A DNA stretch of 64,000 nucleotides from Streptomyces asoensis. Its GTDB lineage: Bacteria; Actinomycetota; Actinomycetes; Streptomycetales; Streptomycetaceae. The notes beneath the pieces were generated by a model, which saw only the letters and a list, made by a program, of their open reading frames with translations, was not told where the DNA came from and did no database searches. The stretch lies in NCBI RefSeq assembly GCF_016860545.1, contig NZ_BNEB01000005.1:1922001-1986000 (forward strand), read 5' to 3'. Both the position numbers and the translations under genes were made by a program. How positions within the stretch are numbered: position 1 is the stretch's first letter; every line of letters begins with the position of its first letter. This document shows, piece after piece, positions 34,705 to 43,045 of this stretch.

Positions 34705-34889
34705 GCGAGCGCGCCGCCCCTTTCTACTGCCCGTACTGCGGCGACGAGGACCTGCGTCCGAGCGAGACCCCGGAAGGCGGTCACGGCGCCTGGGAATGCG
34801 CGGCGTGCAACCGCGCATTCCAGCTGAAGTTCCTCGGGCTGCTCGCCCGGGGTGTTCAGCGCACCGAACCGGGAGGGGACCGGATATGA
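34701..34889 (+). CDS. Small zinc-ribbon-like protein of the cys operon
   Basis: A 62-aa protein read from the GTG overlapping the sulfite reductase stop (GTGA) and ending in an ATGA overlap with cysH, so all three are translationally coupled. Two knuckles, CPYC (residues 10-13) and CAAC (34-37), make a probable zinc ribbon or rubredoxin-like metal site. The spacing and position between sulfite reductase and APS reductase suggest an accessory role, such as electron transfer, iron-sulfur maturation or complex assembly (inference). No function is established to my knowledge. Confidence 0.85.
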   Translation: MSERAAPFYCPYCGDEDLRPSETPEGGHGAWECAACNRAFQLKFLGLLARGVQRTEPGGDRI

Positions 34890-35596
34890 CGGCAGTTCAG
34901 GAAGGCAGCACGACCGAGGAGTTGAAGGCGCTCGCCGAGCAGGCGGGCCGCGACCTGGAGGACGCCTCCGCGCTGGAGATCCTCCGGTGGGCGGTGGACA
35001 CCTTCGGCGCGCGGTTCTGCGTGACGTCGTCGATGGAGGACGCCGTGGTCGCGCACCTCGCCTCGCGCGTCCTCAAGGGCGTCGACGTGGTGTTCCTCGA
35101 CACCGGCTACCACTTCCCCGAGACCATCGGCACCCGCGACGCGGTGGAGGCCGTGATGGACGTCAACGTCATCACGCTCACCCCGCGGCAGACGGTCGCC
35201 GAGCAGGACGCCGAGTACGGGCCGAAGCTGCACGACCGCGACCCGGACCTGTGCTGCAAGCTGCGCAAGGTGCGGCCGCTGGAGGAGGGCCTCGAAGGCT
35301 ATCTGGCCTGGGCCACCGGCCTGCGCCGCGACGAGTCCCCCACCCGGGCGAACACCCCGGTCGTCGGCTGGGACGAGAAGCGGCGGAAGGTCAAGATCTC
35401 GCCCATCGCCCGCTGGACCCAGGACGACGTCGACGCCTACGTCACCGAGCACGGCGTACTGACCAACCCCCTGCTGATGGACGGCTACGCCTCCGTGGGG
35501 TGCGCCCCCTGCACCCGCCGGGTCCTGGAGGGCGAGGACGCACGCGCCGGCCGCTGGGCAGGGCGCGCGAAGACCGAGTGCGGGCTGCACGGCTGA
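34886..35596 (+). CDS. cysH: Phosphoadenylyl/adenylyl-sulfate reductase
   Basis: A 236-aa reductase that converts activated sulfate to sulfite. It carries the cysteine pairs of the iron-sulfur (APS-type) enzymes, C123/C124 (DLCCKLRKVRPL) and C206/C209 (GCAPCTR), plus the catalytic Cys232 in ECGLH. GGGAGGGGA lies just upstream of the ATG that overlaps the zinc-ribbon stop. The [4Fe-4S] cysteines point to APS as substrate, yet an APS kinase gene follows, so the cell can also make PAPS; which is used cannot be decided from sequence. Confidence 0.93.
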   Translation: MTAVQEGSTTEELKALAEQAGRDLEDASALEILRWAVDTFGARFCVTSSMEDAVVAHLASRVLKGVDVVFLDTGYHFPETIGTRDAVEAVMDVNVITLTPRQTVAEQDAEYGPKLHDRDPDLCCKLRKVRPLEEGLEGYLAWATGLRRDESPTRANTPVVGWDEKRRKVKISPIARWTQDDVDAYVTEHGVLTNPLLMDGYASVGCAPCTRRVLEGEDARAGRWAGRAKTECGLHG

Positions 35597-35664
35597 CCCC
35601 GATGACCGCCACCGCCACGAACACCCCCGCACCCACCCCCACTTCTACGAACCGGGAGAACCAC

Positions 35665-36201
35665 GTGACGACCGGAGCCACCGTCTGGCTCACGGGTCTG
35701 CCGAGCGCCGGCAAGACCACCATCGCGCTCGAACTGGCCGGCCGGCTGCGCGAGGAGGGCCACCGCGTCGAGGTCCTCGACGGCGACGAGATCCGCGAGT
35801 TCATCTCCGCGGGCCTCGGCTTCAGCCGCGAGGACCGGCACACCAACGTGCAGCGCATCGGTTTCCTGGCCGAGCTGCTCGCCCGCAACGGCGTCACGGT
35901 CCTCGTCCCGGTGATCGCGCCCTACGCCGACAGCCGTGCGGCGGTGCGGGTGCGCCACCAGAAGGGCGGGACCGGCTACCTGGAGGTGCACGTGGCGACT
36001 CCGGTCGAGGTGTGCTCGGTACGTGACGTGAAGGGTCTGTACGCCAAGCAGGCGGCGGGCGAACTCACCGGGCTCACCGGGGTGGACGACCCCTACGAGG
36101 CCCCCGAGGCGCCCGACCTGCGGATCGAGTCCCAGGACCAGACCGTGCAGGAGTCCGCGGCGTCGGTGTACGCCCTGCTCACCGAGAGGGGACTGGCATG
36201 A
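35665..36201 (+). CDS. cysC: Adenylyl-sulfate (APS) kinase
   Basis: A 178-aa kinase that phosphorylates APS to PAPS. The P-loop is GLPSAGKTT (about residues 8-16). LDGDEIREF, GFSREDRHTNVQRIG and VEVCSVRDVKGLYAKQAAG are family signatures. The GTG at 35665 is 6 nt after GGGAG and gives the usual length; an ATG at 35602 would add a Thr/Pro-rich 21-residue extension. The stop overlaps cysD by 4 nt. Confidence 0.92.
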   Translation: MTTGATVWLTGLPSAGKTTIALELAGRLREEGHRVEVLDGDEIREFISAGLGFSREDRHTNVQRIGFLAELLARNGVTVLVPVIAPYADSRAAVRVRHQKGGTGYLEVHVATPVEVCSVRDVKGLYAKQAAGELTGLTGVDDPYEAPEAPDLRIESQDQTVQESAASVYALLTERGLA

Positions 36202-37136
36202 CGACGACCGTCGCCGAGACCGAGGAGGGCACGGCCGGTCCGTACGCCCTCAGCCACCTGGACTCGCTGGAGTCCGAGGCCGTGCACATCTTCCGCGAGG
36301 TGGCGGGCGAGTTCGAGAACCCGGTGATCCTGTTCTCCGGCGGCAAGGACTCCATCGTGATGCTCCACCTGGCGCTGAAGGCCTTCGCGCCGGCGCCGGT
36401 GCCGTTCTCGCTGCTGCACGTCGACACCGGACACAACTTCCCCGAGGTCCTCGAGTACCGCGACCGGGTCGTCGACGCGCACGGGCTGCGGCTGCACGTG
36501 GCGTCGGTCCAGGACTACATCGACCGCGGTGTGCTGCGCGAACGCCCCGACGGCACGCGCAACCCGCTCCAGACGCTGCCGCTGACGGAGAAGATCCAGT
36601 CCGAGAAGTTCGACGCCGTCTTCGGCGGCGGGCGCCGCGACGAGGAGAAGGCCCGCGCCAAGGAGCGCGTGTTCTCCCTGCGCGACGAGTTCTCCCAGTG
36701 GGACCCCCGCCGCCAGCGCCCCGAGCTGTGGAACCTGTACAACGGCCGCCACGCGCCCGGCGAGCACGTCCGGGTGTTCCCGCTGTCCAACTGGACCGAG
36801 CTCGACGTCTGGCAGTACATCGCCCGCGAGGGCATCGAACTGCCCGAGATCTACTTCGCGCACGACCGGGAGGTCTTCCGGCGCGGCGGGATGTGGCTGA
36901 CCGCCGGCGAGTGGGGCGGCCCGAAGGACGGCGAGAGCGTCGAGAAGCGCCTCGTGCGCTACCGCACCGTCGGTGACATGTCCTGCACCGGCGCCGTCGA
37001 CTCCGACGCGGTCACGCTCGACGACGTCATCGCCGAGATCGCCGCCTCCCGGCTCACCGAACGCGGCGCCACCCGCGCCGACGACAAGATGTCCGAGGCC
37101 GCGATGGAAGACCGCAAGCGCGAGGGGTACTTCTAA
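36198..37136 (+). CDS. cysD: Sulfate adenylyltransferase subunit 2
   Basis: A 312-aa PP-loop ATP pyrophosphatase subunit that forms APS from ATP and sulfate with CysN. The PP-loop is ILFSGGKDSIVM (about residues 49-60). HVDTGHNFPEVLEYRD and FGGGRRDEEKARAKERV are the other CysD hallmarks, and CTGAVDSDA lies near the C-terminus. It overlaps cysC (ATGA), and cysN starts 2 nt after its stop, so subunit synthesis is tightly coupled. Confidence 0.95.
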   Translation: MTTTVAETEEGTAGPYALSHLDSLESEAVHIFREVAGEFENPVILFSGGKDSIVMLHLALKAFAPAPVPFSLLHVDTGHNFPEVLEYRDRVVDAHGLRLHVASVQDYIDRGVLRERPDGTRNPLQTLPLTEKIQSEKFDAVFGGGRRDEEKARAKERVFSLRDEFSQWDPRRQRPELWNLYNGRHAPGEHVRVFPLSNWTELDVWQYIAREGIELPEIYFAHDREVFRRGGMWLTAGEWGGPKDGESVEKRLVRYRTVGDMSCTGAVDSDAVTLDDVIAEIAASRLTERGATRADDKMSEAAMEDRKREGYF

Positions 37137-37138
37137 GC

Positions 37139-38473
37139 ATGAGCACCATCATCTCCGAGGAACTCTCGGCCACGACCCTGCTGCGGTTCGCCACCGCCGG
37201 TTCCGTCGACGACGGCAAGTCCACGCTCGTGGGCCGGCTCCTGCACGACTCCAAGTCGATCCTGACCGATCAGCTGGAGGCCGTGGAGCGTGCCTCGGCC
37301 GGCCGCGGCCAGGACGCCCCCGACCTGGCGCTCCTCACCGACGGCCTGCGCGCCGAGCGTGAGCAGGGCATCACCATCGACGTGGCCTACCGCTACTTCG
37401 CCACCCCGCGGCGCCGCTTCATCCTCGCCGACACCCCCGGCCATGTGCAGTACACCCGCAACATGGTGACGGGCGCCTCCACGGCCGAGCTGACGGTGAT
37501 CCTGGTCGACGCCCGCAACGGCGTCGTGGAACAGACCCGCAGGCACGCGGCGATCGCGGCCCTGCTCCGCGTCCCGCACGTGGTCCTCGCCGTGAACAAG
37601 ATGGACCTCGTCGAGTACCGGGAATCCGTCTTCGCGGCGATCGCCGAGGAGTTCACGGCGTACGCGAGCGAGCTGGGCGTTCCCGAGGTGACCGCGATCC
37701 CGATCTCGGCGCTCGCCGGGGACAACGTGGTGGACGCGTCGGCGAACATGGACTGGTACGGCGGGCCGACCTTCCTGGAGCACCTGGAGACGGTGCCGGT
37801 CAGCCACGACCTGGCGCACTGCCACGCGCGGCTGCCCGTCCAGTACGTGATCCGTCCGCAGACCGCCGAGCACCCGGACTACCGCGGGTACGCGGGGCAG
37901 ATCGCGGCCGGCACGTTCCACGTGGGCGAGGCGGTGACCGTGCTGCCCTCGGGCCGTACGTCGACGATCTCCGGCATCGATCTGCTGGGCGTGCCCGTGG
38001 ACGCGGCGTGGACGACCCAGTCGGTGACCGTGCTGCTCGCGGACGACATCGACATCTCGCGCGGCGACCTGATCGTGCCGACCAAGGACGCGCCGGCCAC
38101 CACGCAGGACGTCGAGGCGACCGTGTGCCACGTGGCGGACCAGCCGCTGACCGTCGGGCACCGGGTGCTGATCAAGCACGGCACCCGCACGGTCAAGGCG
38201 ATCGTCAAGGACATCCCGTCCCGTCTCACGCTCGACGACCTGTCCCTGCACCCGCACCCGGGGCAGCTCGTCGCCAACGACATCGGCCGGGTGAAGATCC
38301 GCACCGCGGAACCGCTGCCGGTGGACTCCTACGCCGACTCGCGCCGCACCGGCTCGTTCATCCTGATCGACCCGGCCGACGGCACGACGCTCACGGCGGG
38401 CATGGTCGGCGAGTCGTTCGCGTCGCCGGAGCCGGTCAAGGACGAGCCCGACGACGACGGCTGGGACTTCTGA
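37139..38473 (+). CDS. cysN: Sulfate adenylyltransferase subunit 1 (GTPase)
   Basis: A 444-aa elongation-factor-like GTPase that drives sulfate activation by CysD. G1 is GSVDDGKSTLVGR (about residues 20-32), G3 is ADTPGHVQYTRNM, G4 is NKMD and G5 lies near PISALAGDN. The EF-Tu domain II/III-like part follows. It lacks a C-terminal CysC fusion, consistent with the separate cysC gene. The protein ends in an acidic tail (DEPDDDGWDF). Confidence 0.95.
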   Translation: MSTIISEELSATTLLRFATAGSVDDGKSTLVGRLLHDSKSILTDQLEAVERASAGRGQDAPDLALLTDGLRAEREQGITIDVAYRYFATPRRRFILADTPGHVQYTRNMVTGASTAELTVILVDARNGVVEQTRRHAAIAALLRVPHVVLAVNKMDLVEYRESVFAAIAEEFTAYASELGVPEVTAIPISALAGDNVVDASANMDWYGGPTFLEHLETVPVSHDLAHCHARLPVQYVIRPQTAEHPDYRGYAGQIAAGTFHVGEAVTVLPSGRTSTISGIDLLGVPVDAAWTTQSVTVLLADDIDISRGDLIVPTKDAPATTQDVEATVCHVADQPLTVGHRVLIKHGTRTVKAIVKDIPSRLTLDDLSLHPHPGQLVANDIGRVKIRTAEPLPVDSYADSRRTGSFILIDPADGTTLTAGMVGESFASPEPVKDEPDDDGWDF

Positions 38474-38580
38474 TGATGACGAGCACGGACTTCTACTCGA
38501 CGTTCGCGAAGGAGGGCGGCCGTGTCGGCAGCGGCGCCCTCGGCAGCGGGCAGGGCGGAGTGGCGCGATGTGCGCGCTGA
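38473..38580 (+). CDS. Possible 35-aa open frame overlapping the cysN stop
   Basis: The frame begins at the ATG sharing a base with the cysN TGA (TGATG) and reads MMTSTDFYSTFAKEGG, then Gly/Ser-rich sequence. Its position allows translational coupling, but no ribosome site is seen and the second half looks like ordinary GC-rich spacer. It could be a chance frame. Confidence 0.3.
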   Translation: MMTSTDFYSTFAKEGGRVGSGALGSGQGGVARCAR

Positions 38581-38619
38581 CGTACGCGCACTGCCTGCGC
38601 GCCCCGTCCCCCCACCCTC

Positions 38620-38652
38620 CCCCACATGCTCGGCTTCGCTCGCGAGCAGGGG
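38620..38652. repeat. Interspersed hairpin of the streptomycete intergenic type
   Basis: CCCC then TGCTCG (38627-38632) pairs with CGAGCA (38643-38648) then GGGG, around a loop of GCTTCGCTCG. Near-identical CTCGGCTTCGCTCG hairpins are familiar in gaps between Streptomyces genes (from general knowledge). It separates cysN from the importer genes and may terminate or stabilise the mRNA. Confidence 0.5.
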
Positions 38653-38745
38653 CACTCGCGCCCCGCAAGCGACGAAGACCCTTTGCCGATTTCCCGGCCA
38701 CGACCTGAAACCGTGACCGCCGGGCCAACGAGAGGAACCCCTCCC

Positions 38746-39861
38746 GTGCCTGCCAATCTCCCCCTTTCCAGGCTTCGCCGCGGCGTCGCCGTGATCGCCG
38801 CGCTGCCGCTGCTGACGCTCGCCGCCTGCGGTTACGGGTCCGAGTCCAAGGACGACAACGCCAACGAGAAGGTCGCCGCCGGTTCGCAGAAGATCGACGG
38901 GCTCGACACCGTCAAGATCGGCTACTTCGGCAACCTGACGCACGCGACCGCGCTGGTCGGCCGTCAGCAGGGCATCTTCCAGAAGTCGCTGGGCGCCACC
39001 AAGGCCTCGTACGCGACCTTCAACGCCGGCCCCTCGGAGATCGAGGCGCTGAACGCCGGTTCCATCGACATCGGCTGGATCGGCCCCTCCCCGGCGATCA
39101 ACGGCTACACCAAGTCCGACGGCAAGAGCCTGCGCATCGTGGGCGGTTCGGCGTCCGGCGGCGTGAAGCTCGTCGTCGACCCGGCCAAGGTGAAGTCCCT
39201 CAAGGACGTCAAGGGCAAGAAGATCGCGACGCCTCAGCTCGGCAACACGCAGGACGTGGCGTTCCTGAACTGGATCGCGGACCAGGGCTGGAAGGTCGAC
39301 GCGCAGAGCGGCAAGGGTGACGTCACCGTCGTCCGCAGCGACAACAAGGTGACGCCGGACGCCTTCAAGGCCGGTTCGATAGACGGCGCCTGGGTGCCGG
39401 AGCCGACCGCCTCCAAGCTGGTGGCCGAGGGCGGCAAGGTGCTGCTCGACGAGGCTTCGCTGTGGCCCGACAAGAAGTTCGTCATCACGAACATCATCGT
39501 GTCGCAGAAGTTCCTCAAGGCCCACCCGAAGGTCGTCGAGGCCGTGCTGAAGGGTTCGGTCGACTCCAACAAGTGGATCACCGCCAACCCGGCGGAGGCG
39601 AAGGCGGCGGCGAACAAGCAGTTGGAGGCCGACTCCGGCAAGGCGCTGCCGACGAACGTCCTGGACCCGGCGTGGACGTCCATCCAGTTCATCAACGACC
39701 CGCTGGCCTCCACCCTCAACACCGAGGCGGAGCACGCGGTCAAGGCGGGTCTGCTCAAGCAGCCCGACCTGAAGGGGATCTACGACCTGAGCATCCTGAA
39801 CAAGGTCCTCGAGGCCGAGGGCGAGCCCGCGGTCGACGACGCCGGTCTCGGCGTCGGCTGA
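38746..39861 (+). CDS. Sulfonate/nitrate/taurine-type ABC substrate-binding lipoprotein
   Basis: A 371-aa binding protein of the SsuA/TauA/NrtA family. The GTG start at 38746 is 9 nt after AGAGGAA. The lipobox LTLAAC puts the lipid Cys at residue 28. The family pattern is seen in KIGYFGNLTHATALVGRQQG, NAGSIDIGWIGPSPAINGY and GSIDGAWVPEPTASKL. It lies directly after cysN and before its ATPase and permease. Since no cysTWA sulfate transporter and no ssuD/tauD oxygenase are present, the substrate could be a sulfonate or sulfate itself (inference). Confidence 0.9.
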   Translation: MPANLPLSRLRRGVAVIAALPLLTLAACGYGSESKDDNANEKVAAGSQKIDGLDTVKIGYFGNLTHATALVGRQQGIFQKSLGATKASYATFNAGPSEIEALNAGSIDIGWIGPSPAINGYTKSDGKSLRIVGGSASGGVKLVVDPAKVKSLKDVKGKKIATPQLGNTQDVAFLNWIADQGWKVDAQSGKGDVTVVRSDNKVTPDAFKAGSIDGAWVPEPTASKLVAEGGKVLLDEASLWPDKKFVITNIIVSQKFLKAHPKVVEAVLKGSVDSNKWITANPAEAKAAANKQLEADSGKALPTNVLDPAWTSIQFINDPLASTLNTEAEHAVKAGLLKQPDLKGIYDLSILNKVLEAEGEPAVDDAGLGVG

Positions 39862-39895
39862 TCCCGCTCCGATGAGTTCCCAGGAGGTGACGACC

Positions 39896-40684
39896 ATGGC
39901 CACGACCCTCGCCGAGGCCGCCGAGTCCACGGAGTCCGTGGAGCACGCGGCACGTCTCGAGCACGTATCGAAGTCCTTCGCGGGACCGGGCGGGCAGCAG
40001 CTCGTCCTGGACGACATCAGCCTCGATGTCGCTCCCGGCGAGTTCGTCACCCTCCTGGGTGCCTCGGGCTGCGGAAAGTCCACCCTGCTGAACCTGGTGG
40101 CCGGGCTCGACGAGCCCACCGCCGGTTCCATCACGACGGACGGCCGTCCGGCGCTGATGTTCCAGGAGCACGCCCTCTTCCCCTGGCTGACCGCGGGCAA
40201 GAACATCGAACTCGCCCTGAAACTGCGGGGGGTGGCCAAGCCCGAGCGGCGCGGCAAGGCCGAGGAGCTGCTCGAGCTGGTCCGTCTGAAGGGCGCGTAC
40301 GGCAAGCGGGTCCACGAACTGTCGGGCGGTATGCGCCAGCGCGTGGCGCTGGCCCGGGCGCTGGCGCAGGAGAGCAACCTCCTGCTGATGGACGAGCCGT
40401 TCGCGGCGCTCGACGCCATCACCCGGGACGTGCTGCACGACGAGCTGACCCGGATCTGGGCGGAGACGGGGCTGTCCGTCCTGTTCGTCACGCACAACGT
40501 GCGCGAGGCGGTGCGGCTCGCGCAGCGGGTCGTGCTGCTGTCCTCCCGGCCCGGCCGGGTGGCGCGCGAGTGGACCGTCGACATCCCGCAGCCGCGCCGG
40601 ATCGAGGACGCCCCGGTGGCGGAACTGTCCATCGAGATCACCGAAGTCCTGCGTGGGGAGATCCGCCGTCATGGCCAGCACTGA
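39896..40684 (+). CDS. Sulfonate-type ABC transporter ATP-binding protein
   Basis: A 262-aa SsuB/TauB-like ATPase. Walker A is LLGASGCGKSTLLNLVAG, the signature is LSGGMRQRVALARALA, and Walker B is LLLMDEPFAALD. The ATG at 39896 follows a near-perfect AGGAGGTGA ribosome site (39882-39890); an in-frame ATG at 39872 lies before that site and is less likely. Its end overlaps the permease start by 14 nt. Confidence 0.92.
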   Translation: MATTLAEAAESTESVEHAARLEHVSKSFAGPGGQQLVLDDISLDVAPGEFVTLLGASGCGKSTLLNLVAGLDEPTAGSITTDGRPALMFQEHALFPWLTAGKNIELALKLRGVAKPERRGKAEELLELVRLKGAYGKRVHELSGGMRQRVALARALAQESNLLLMDEPFAALDAITRDVLHDELTRIWAETGLSVLFVTHNVREAVRLAQRVVLLSSRPGRVAREWTVDIPQPRRIEDAPVAELSIEITEVLRGEIRRHGQH

Positions 40685-41570
40685 GACGAAGACGACGGTG
40701 ACGAAGCCGGCCACCACGGAGCTCGCCGGTGTGGAGGCGGGTCTCGACGCGCTGGACGTCGTGACGCCCACCGGGCGTGCGCCGTTCCGGCGGACGTTCG
40801 TCGACAAGATCCTGCCGCCGGTCATCGCGACGGCGCTGCTGCTGGTCGTCTGGCAGATCACCTTCAAGGCCGTCGACGACCCGACCAAGCTGGTGTCGCC
40901 GCTGGACGTGTGGCGCACGCTCCAGGACGCCTGGCTCGAGGGCAAGCTGCTCGGGTACATCTGGACCAGCGTCTCGCGCGGTCTGCTCGGCTTCCTCTTC
41001 GCCCTGGCGATCGGGACCCCGCTGGGTCTGCTGGTGGCGCGGGTGAAGTTCGTGCGGGCGGCGATCGGGCCCATCCTGTCCGGTCTCCAGTCGCTGCCCT
41101 CGGTGGCGTGGGTGCCGCCGGCGGTGCTGTGGCTGGGTCTGAACAACTCGATGATGTACGCGGTGATCCTGCTCGGCGCGGTGCCGTCCATCGCCAACGG
41201 ACTGGTGTCCGGCGTCGACCAGGTGCCGCCGCTGTTCCTGCGGGCCGGCCGCACGATGGGCGCGACGGGCCTGAAGGGCACCGTGTACATCACCCTGCCC
41301 GCCGCGCTGCCCGGCTATGTGGCCGGGCTGAAGCAGGGCTGGGCGTTCTCGTGGCGCTCGCTGATGGCCGCGGAGATCATCGCGTCGTTCCCCGATCTGG
41401 GCGTGGGCCTCGGTCAGTTGCTGGAGAACGGGCGCAACGCGAGTGACATGTCGATGGTGTTCGAGGCGATCCTGCTCATCCTGTTCGTCGGCATCGCCAT
41501 CGACCTGCTGATCTTCAGTCCGCTGGAGCGGTGGGTGCTGCGCAGCCGCGGCCTGCTGGTGAAGAGCTGA
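40671..41570 (+). CDS. Sulfonate-type ABC transporter permease
   Basis: A 299-aa SsuC/TauC-like membrane protein with about six spans. A hydrophilic N-terminus of about 45 residues precedes the first span (PPVIATALLLVVWQ). The EAA-like loop is RAGRTMGATGLKGTVYITLP. The ATG at 40671 has GGGGAG upstream and overlaps the ATPase gene. Together with the two previous genes it makes a complete importer for an oxyanion or sulfonate. Confidence 0.92.
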   Translation: MASTETKTTVTKPATTELAGVEAGLDALDVVTPTGRAPFRRTFVDKILPPVIATALLLVVWQITFKAVDDPTKLVSPLDVWRTLQDAWLEGKLLGYIWTSVSRGLLGFLFALAIGTPLGLLVARVKFVRAAIGPILSGLQSLPSVAWVPPAVLWLGLNNSMMYAVILLGAVPSIANGLVSGVDQVPPLFLRAGRTMGATGLKGTVYITLPAALPGYVAGLKQGWAFSWRSLMAAEIIASFPDLGVGLGQLLENGRNASDMSMVFEAILLILFVGIAIDLLIFSPLERWVLRSRGLLVKS

Positions 41571-41582
41571 GAGGCCGCTCCC

Positions 41583-42344
41583 GTGCACAGGAAACCGGTG
41601 GCGCCCGTCCTCGTGGTGATCGCCCACGGCAGCCGGGACCCGCGGCACGCCGCGACCGTCCACGCGCTGGTGCGCCGGGTGCGGTCGCTGCGGCCCGGGC
41701 TGCGGGTGGAGACCGGTTTCCTGGACTTCAACATCCCCTCCGTGCAGGGGGTGCTGGAGTCGCTGGCGGCGGAGGGCGTCCGTGACGTCGTGGCGCTGCC
41801 GCTGCTGCTGACGCGCGCGTTCCACGCGAAGGCGGACATCCCGGCGGTGCTGCGGGAAGCGCCGTCGCGGCTGCGGATCCGGCAGGCCGAGGTGCTCGGC
41901 CCGTCGCCGCTGCTGACCGACGTCCTCGAACGGCGGTTGTACGAGGCGGGGTCGATGCCCGCCGACAGGTCCTCGACCGGGGTCGTGCTGGCCTCGGCGG
42001 GGTCCACGGACCCGGAGGCGATCGCGGTGATCGCAGAAATCGCGCGGGAGTGGCGGCGCACCGGTTGGTGCGCCGTGCGGCCCGCGTTCGCCTCCGCGGG
42101 ATCCTCCTCGGGGTTCCCGCGCACCGAGGACGTGGTCCGCGAGCTGCGGGCGCTGGGGTGCGCCCGTGTCGCCGTGGCGCCGTACGTCCTGGCTCCGGGC
42201 TTCCTGCCGGACCGTATCGCGCGCGGCGCGGCCGGGGCGGACGTGCTGGCCGAAGTGCTGGGCCCGGCGCCGGAGGTGGCCCGCGTCCTGCTGGAACGCT
42301 ACGAAGCGGCGCGCACCCCGGCCCTGACCGCCCTCGGCGCCTGA
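41583..42344 (+). CDS. Sirohydrochlorin chelatase (CbiX/SirB-like) family protein
   Basis: A 253-aa protein made of two CbiX-type halves: VLVVIAHGSRDPRHAAT (catalytic His) and FNIPSVQGVLESLAAEGV with VVALPLLLTRAFHAKADIP in the first, and GVVLASAGSTDPEA with VAPYVLAPGFLPDRIA in the second, where the active His of the first half is not kept. It probably inserts Fe2+ (or Co2+) into sirohydrochlorin, giving siroheme for the sulfite reductase at the head of the cluster. It begins 12 nt after the permease, so it belongs to the same operon. Confidence 0.87.
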   Translation: MHRKPVAPVLVVIAHGSRDPRHAATVHALVRRVRSLRPGLRVETGFLDFNIPSVQGVLESLAAEGVRDVVALPLLLTRAFHAKADIPAVLREAPSRLRIRQAEVLGPSPLLTDVLERRLYEAGSMPADRSSTGVVLASAGSTDPEAIAVIAEIAREWRRTGWCAVRPAFASAGSSSGFPRTEDVVRELRALGCARVAVAPYVLAPGFLPDRIARGAAGADVLAEVLGPAPEVARVLLERYEAARTPALTALGA

Positions 42345-42364
42345 CGCCGGGGTCACGCGCTCAC

Positions 42365-42428
42365 CGCGGCCGGGTACGGCGGGCCGCCGGGCCCGTCGCC
42401 CGCCCCGCGGCGCACTCCCCCGGCCGCG
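42365..42428. terminator. Long-range hairpin between convergent genes
   Basis: CGCGGCCGGG (42365-42374) pairs with CCCGGCCGCG (42419-42428); the 44-nt interior is itself GC-rich and self-complementary (GGCGGGC/GCCCGCC). It lies between the end of the sulfur cluster and the next, convergent gene. Confidence 0.5.
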
Positions 42429-42433
42429 ACCGG

Positions 42434-43033
42434 TCAGCCCGCCGGGCGGGTCGGGCCCTGCCGGGGGTCGCGGCCGCTCGATCCCAGGGCCCGGTCGAAC
42501 GGCGGCGCGTCCCGCGGCACCGGCACCGCCGCCGCGAAGCCCTCGTACTGCCGGTAGAGATCGCCGTGCCGTTCGACGACATCCAGGACGAACCGGGCCG
42601 CGTCGTCCGAGATGCGCAGCTCCTGGCCGGTGGCGACCGCCACGTCCCACCCGTGCACCGCCATCTCCTTGACGATCATCGAGGCCAGTTCGGCGGCGGG
42701 CATCGCGGCCGCGCCCAGGTCGACCTCGCCCTCCCACACCGCCGGTTCGGCCCACGCCGCGACCGCGCGGTCCAGCTGTTCGGCGTACGCCTCGGCCCAC
42801 CGCGGGTCGGCGGTGAAGTCGCGGGCGACCAGCTCGTCGGGCAGCTGCTTGCGCAGGGCGCGGTGTTCGAGGCCGTGGGAGGTGTAGAGGACCCAGTGGT
42901 CGACCAGGGTCCGCACGTCCCAGCCGGGACAGTGCGTGGGGTCGCCCAGCCGGGACGCCGGGACGCCGCGGGCGATCCGCGCGGCCTCGGCGGCGCATTC
43001 GGACATGTACTGGTGCGTCTCGTCGTACTTCAT
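42434..43033 (-). CDS. TIGR03086-type metal-binding (DinB/maleylpyruvate isomerase-like) protein
   Basis: A 199-aa four-helix protein. THCPGWDVRTLVDHWVLYT carries the first metal-binding His, and KEMAVHGWDVAVATGQ the distal one, as in mycothiol-dependent maleylpyruvate isomerase relatives. These actinobacterial enzymes are thought to transfer or isomerise with mycothiol as cofactor; the substrate is unknown. It starts 9 nt after the ketopantoate reductase stop. A TAGCGT box 6 nt upstream also contains that stop codon, so it may be coupled to the upstream gene or have its own leaderless start. Confidence 0.8.
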   Translation of the reverse strand: MKYDETHQYMSECAAEAARIARGVPASRLGDPTHCPGWDVRTLVDHWVLYTSHGLEHRALRKQLPDELVARDFTADPRWAEAYAEQLDRAVAAWAEPAVWEGEVDLGAAAMPAAELASMIVKEMAVHGWDVAVATGQELRISDDAARFVLDVVERHGDLYRQYEGFAAAVPVPRDAPPFDRALGSSGRDPRQGPTRPAG

Positions 43034-43039
43034 GCCTCC

Positions 43040-43045
43040 ACGCTA
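43040..43045 (-). promoter_or_regulatory. -10-like TAGCGT overlapping the panE stop
   Basis: Reads TAGCGT on the minus strand 6 nt before the ATG at 43033; its TAG is also the stop codon of the upstream gene. Confidence 0.35.
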
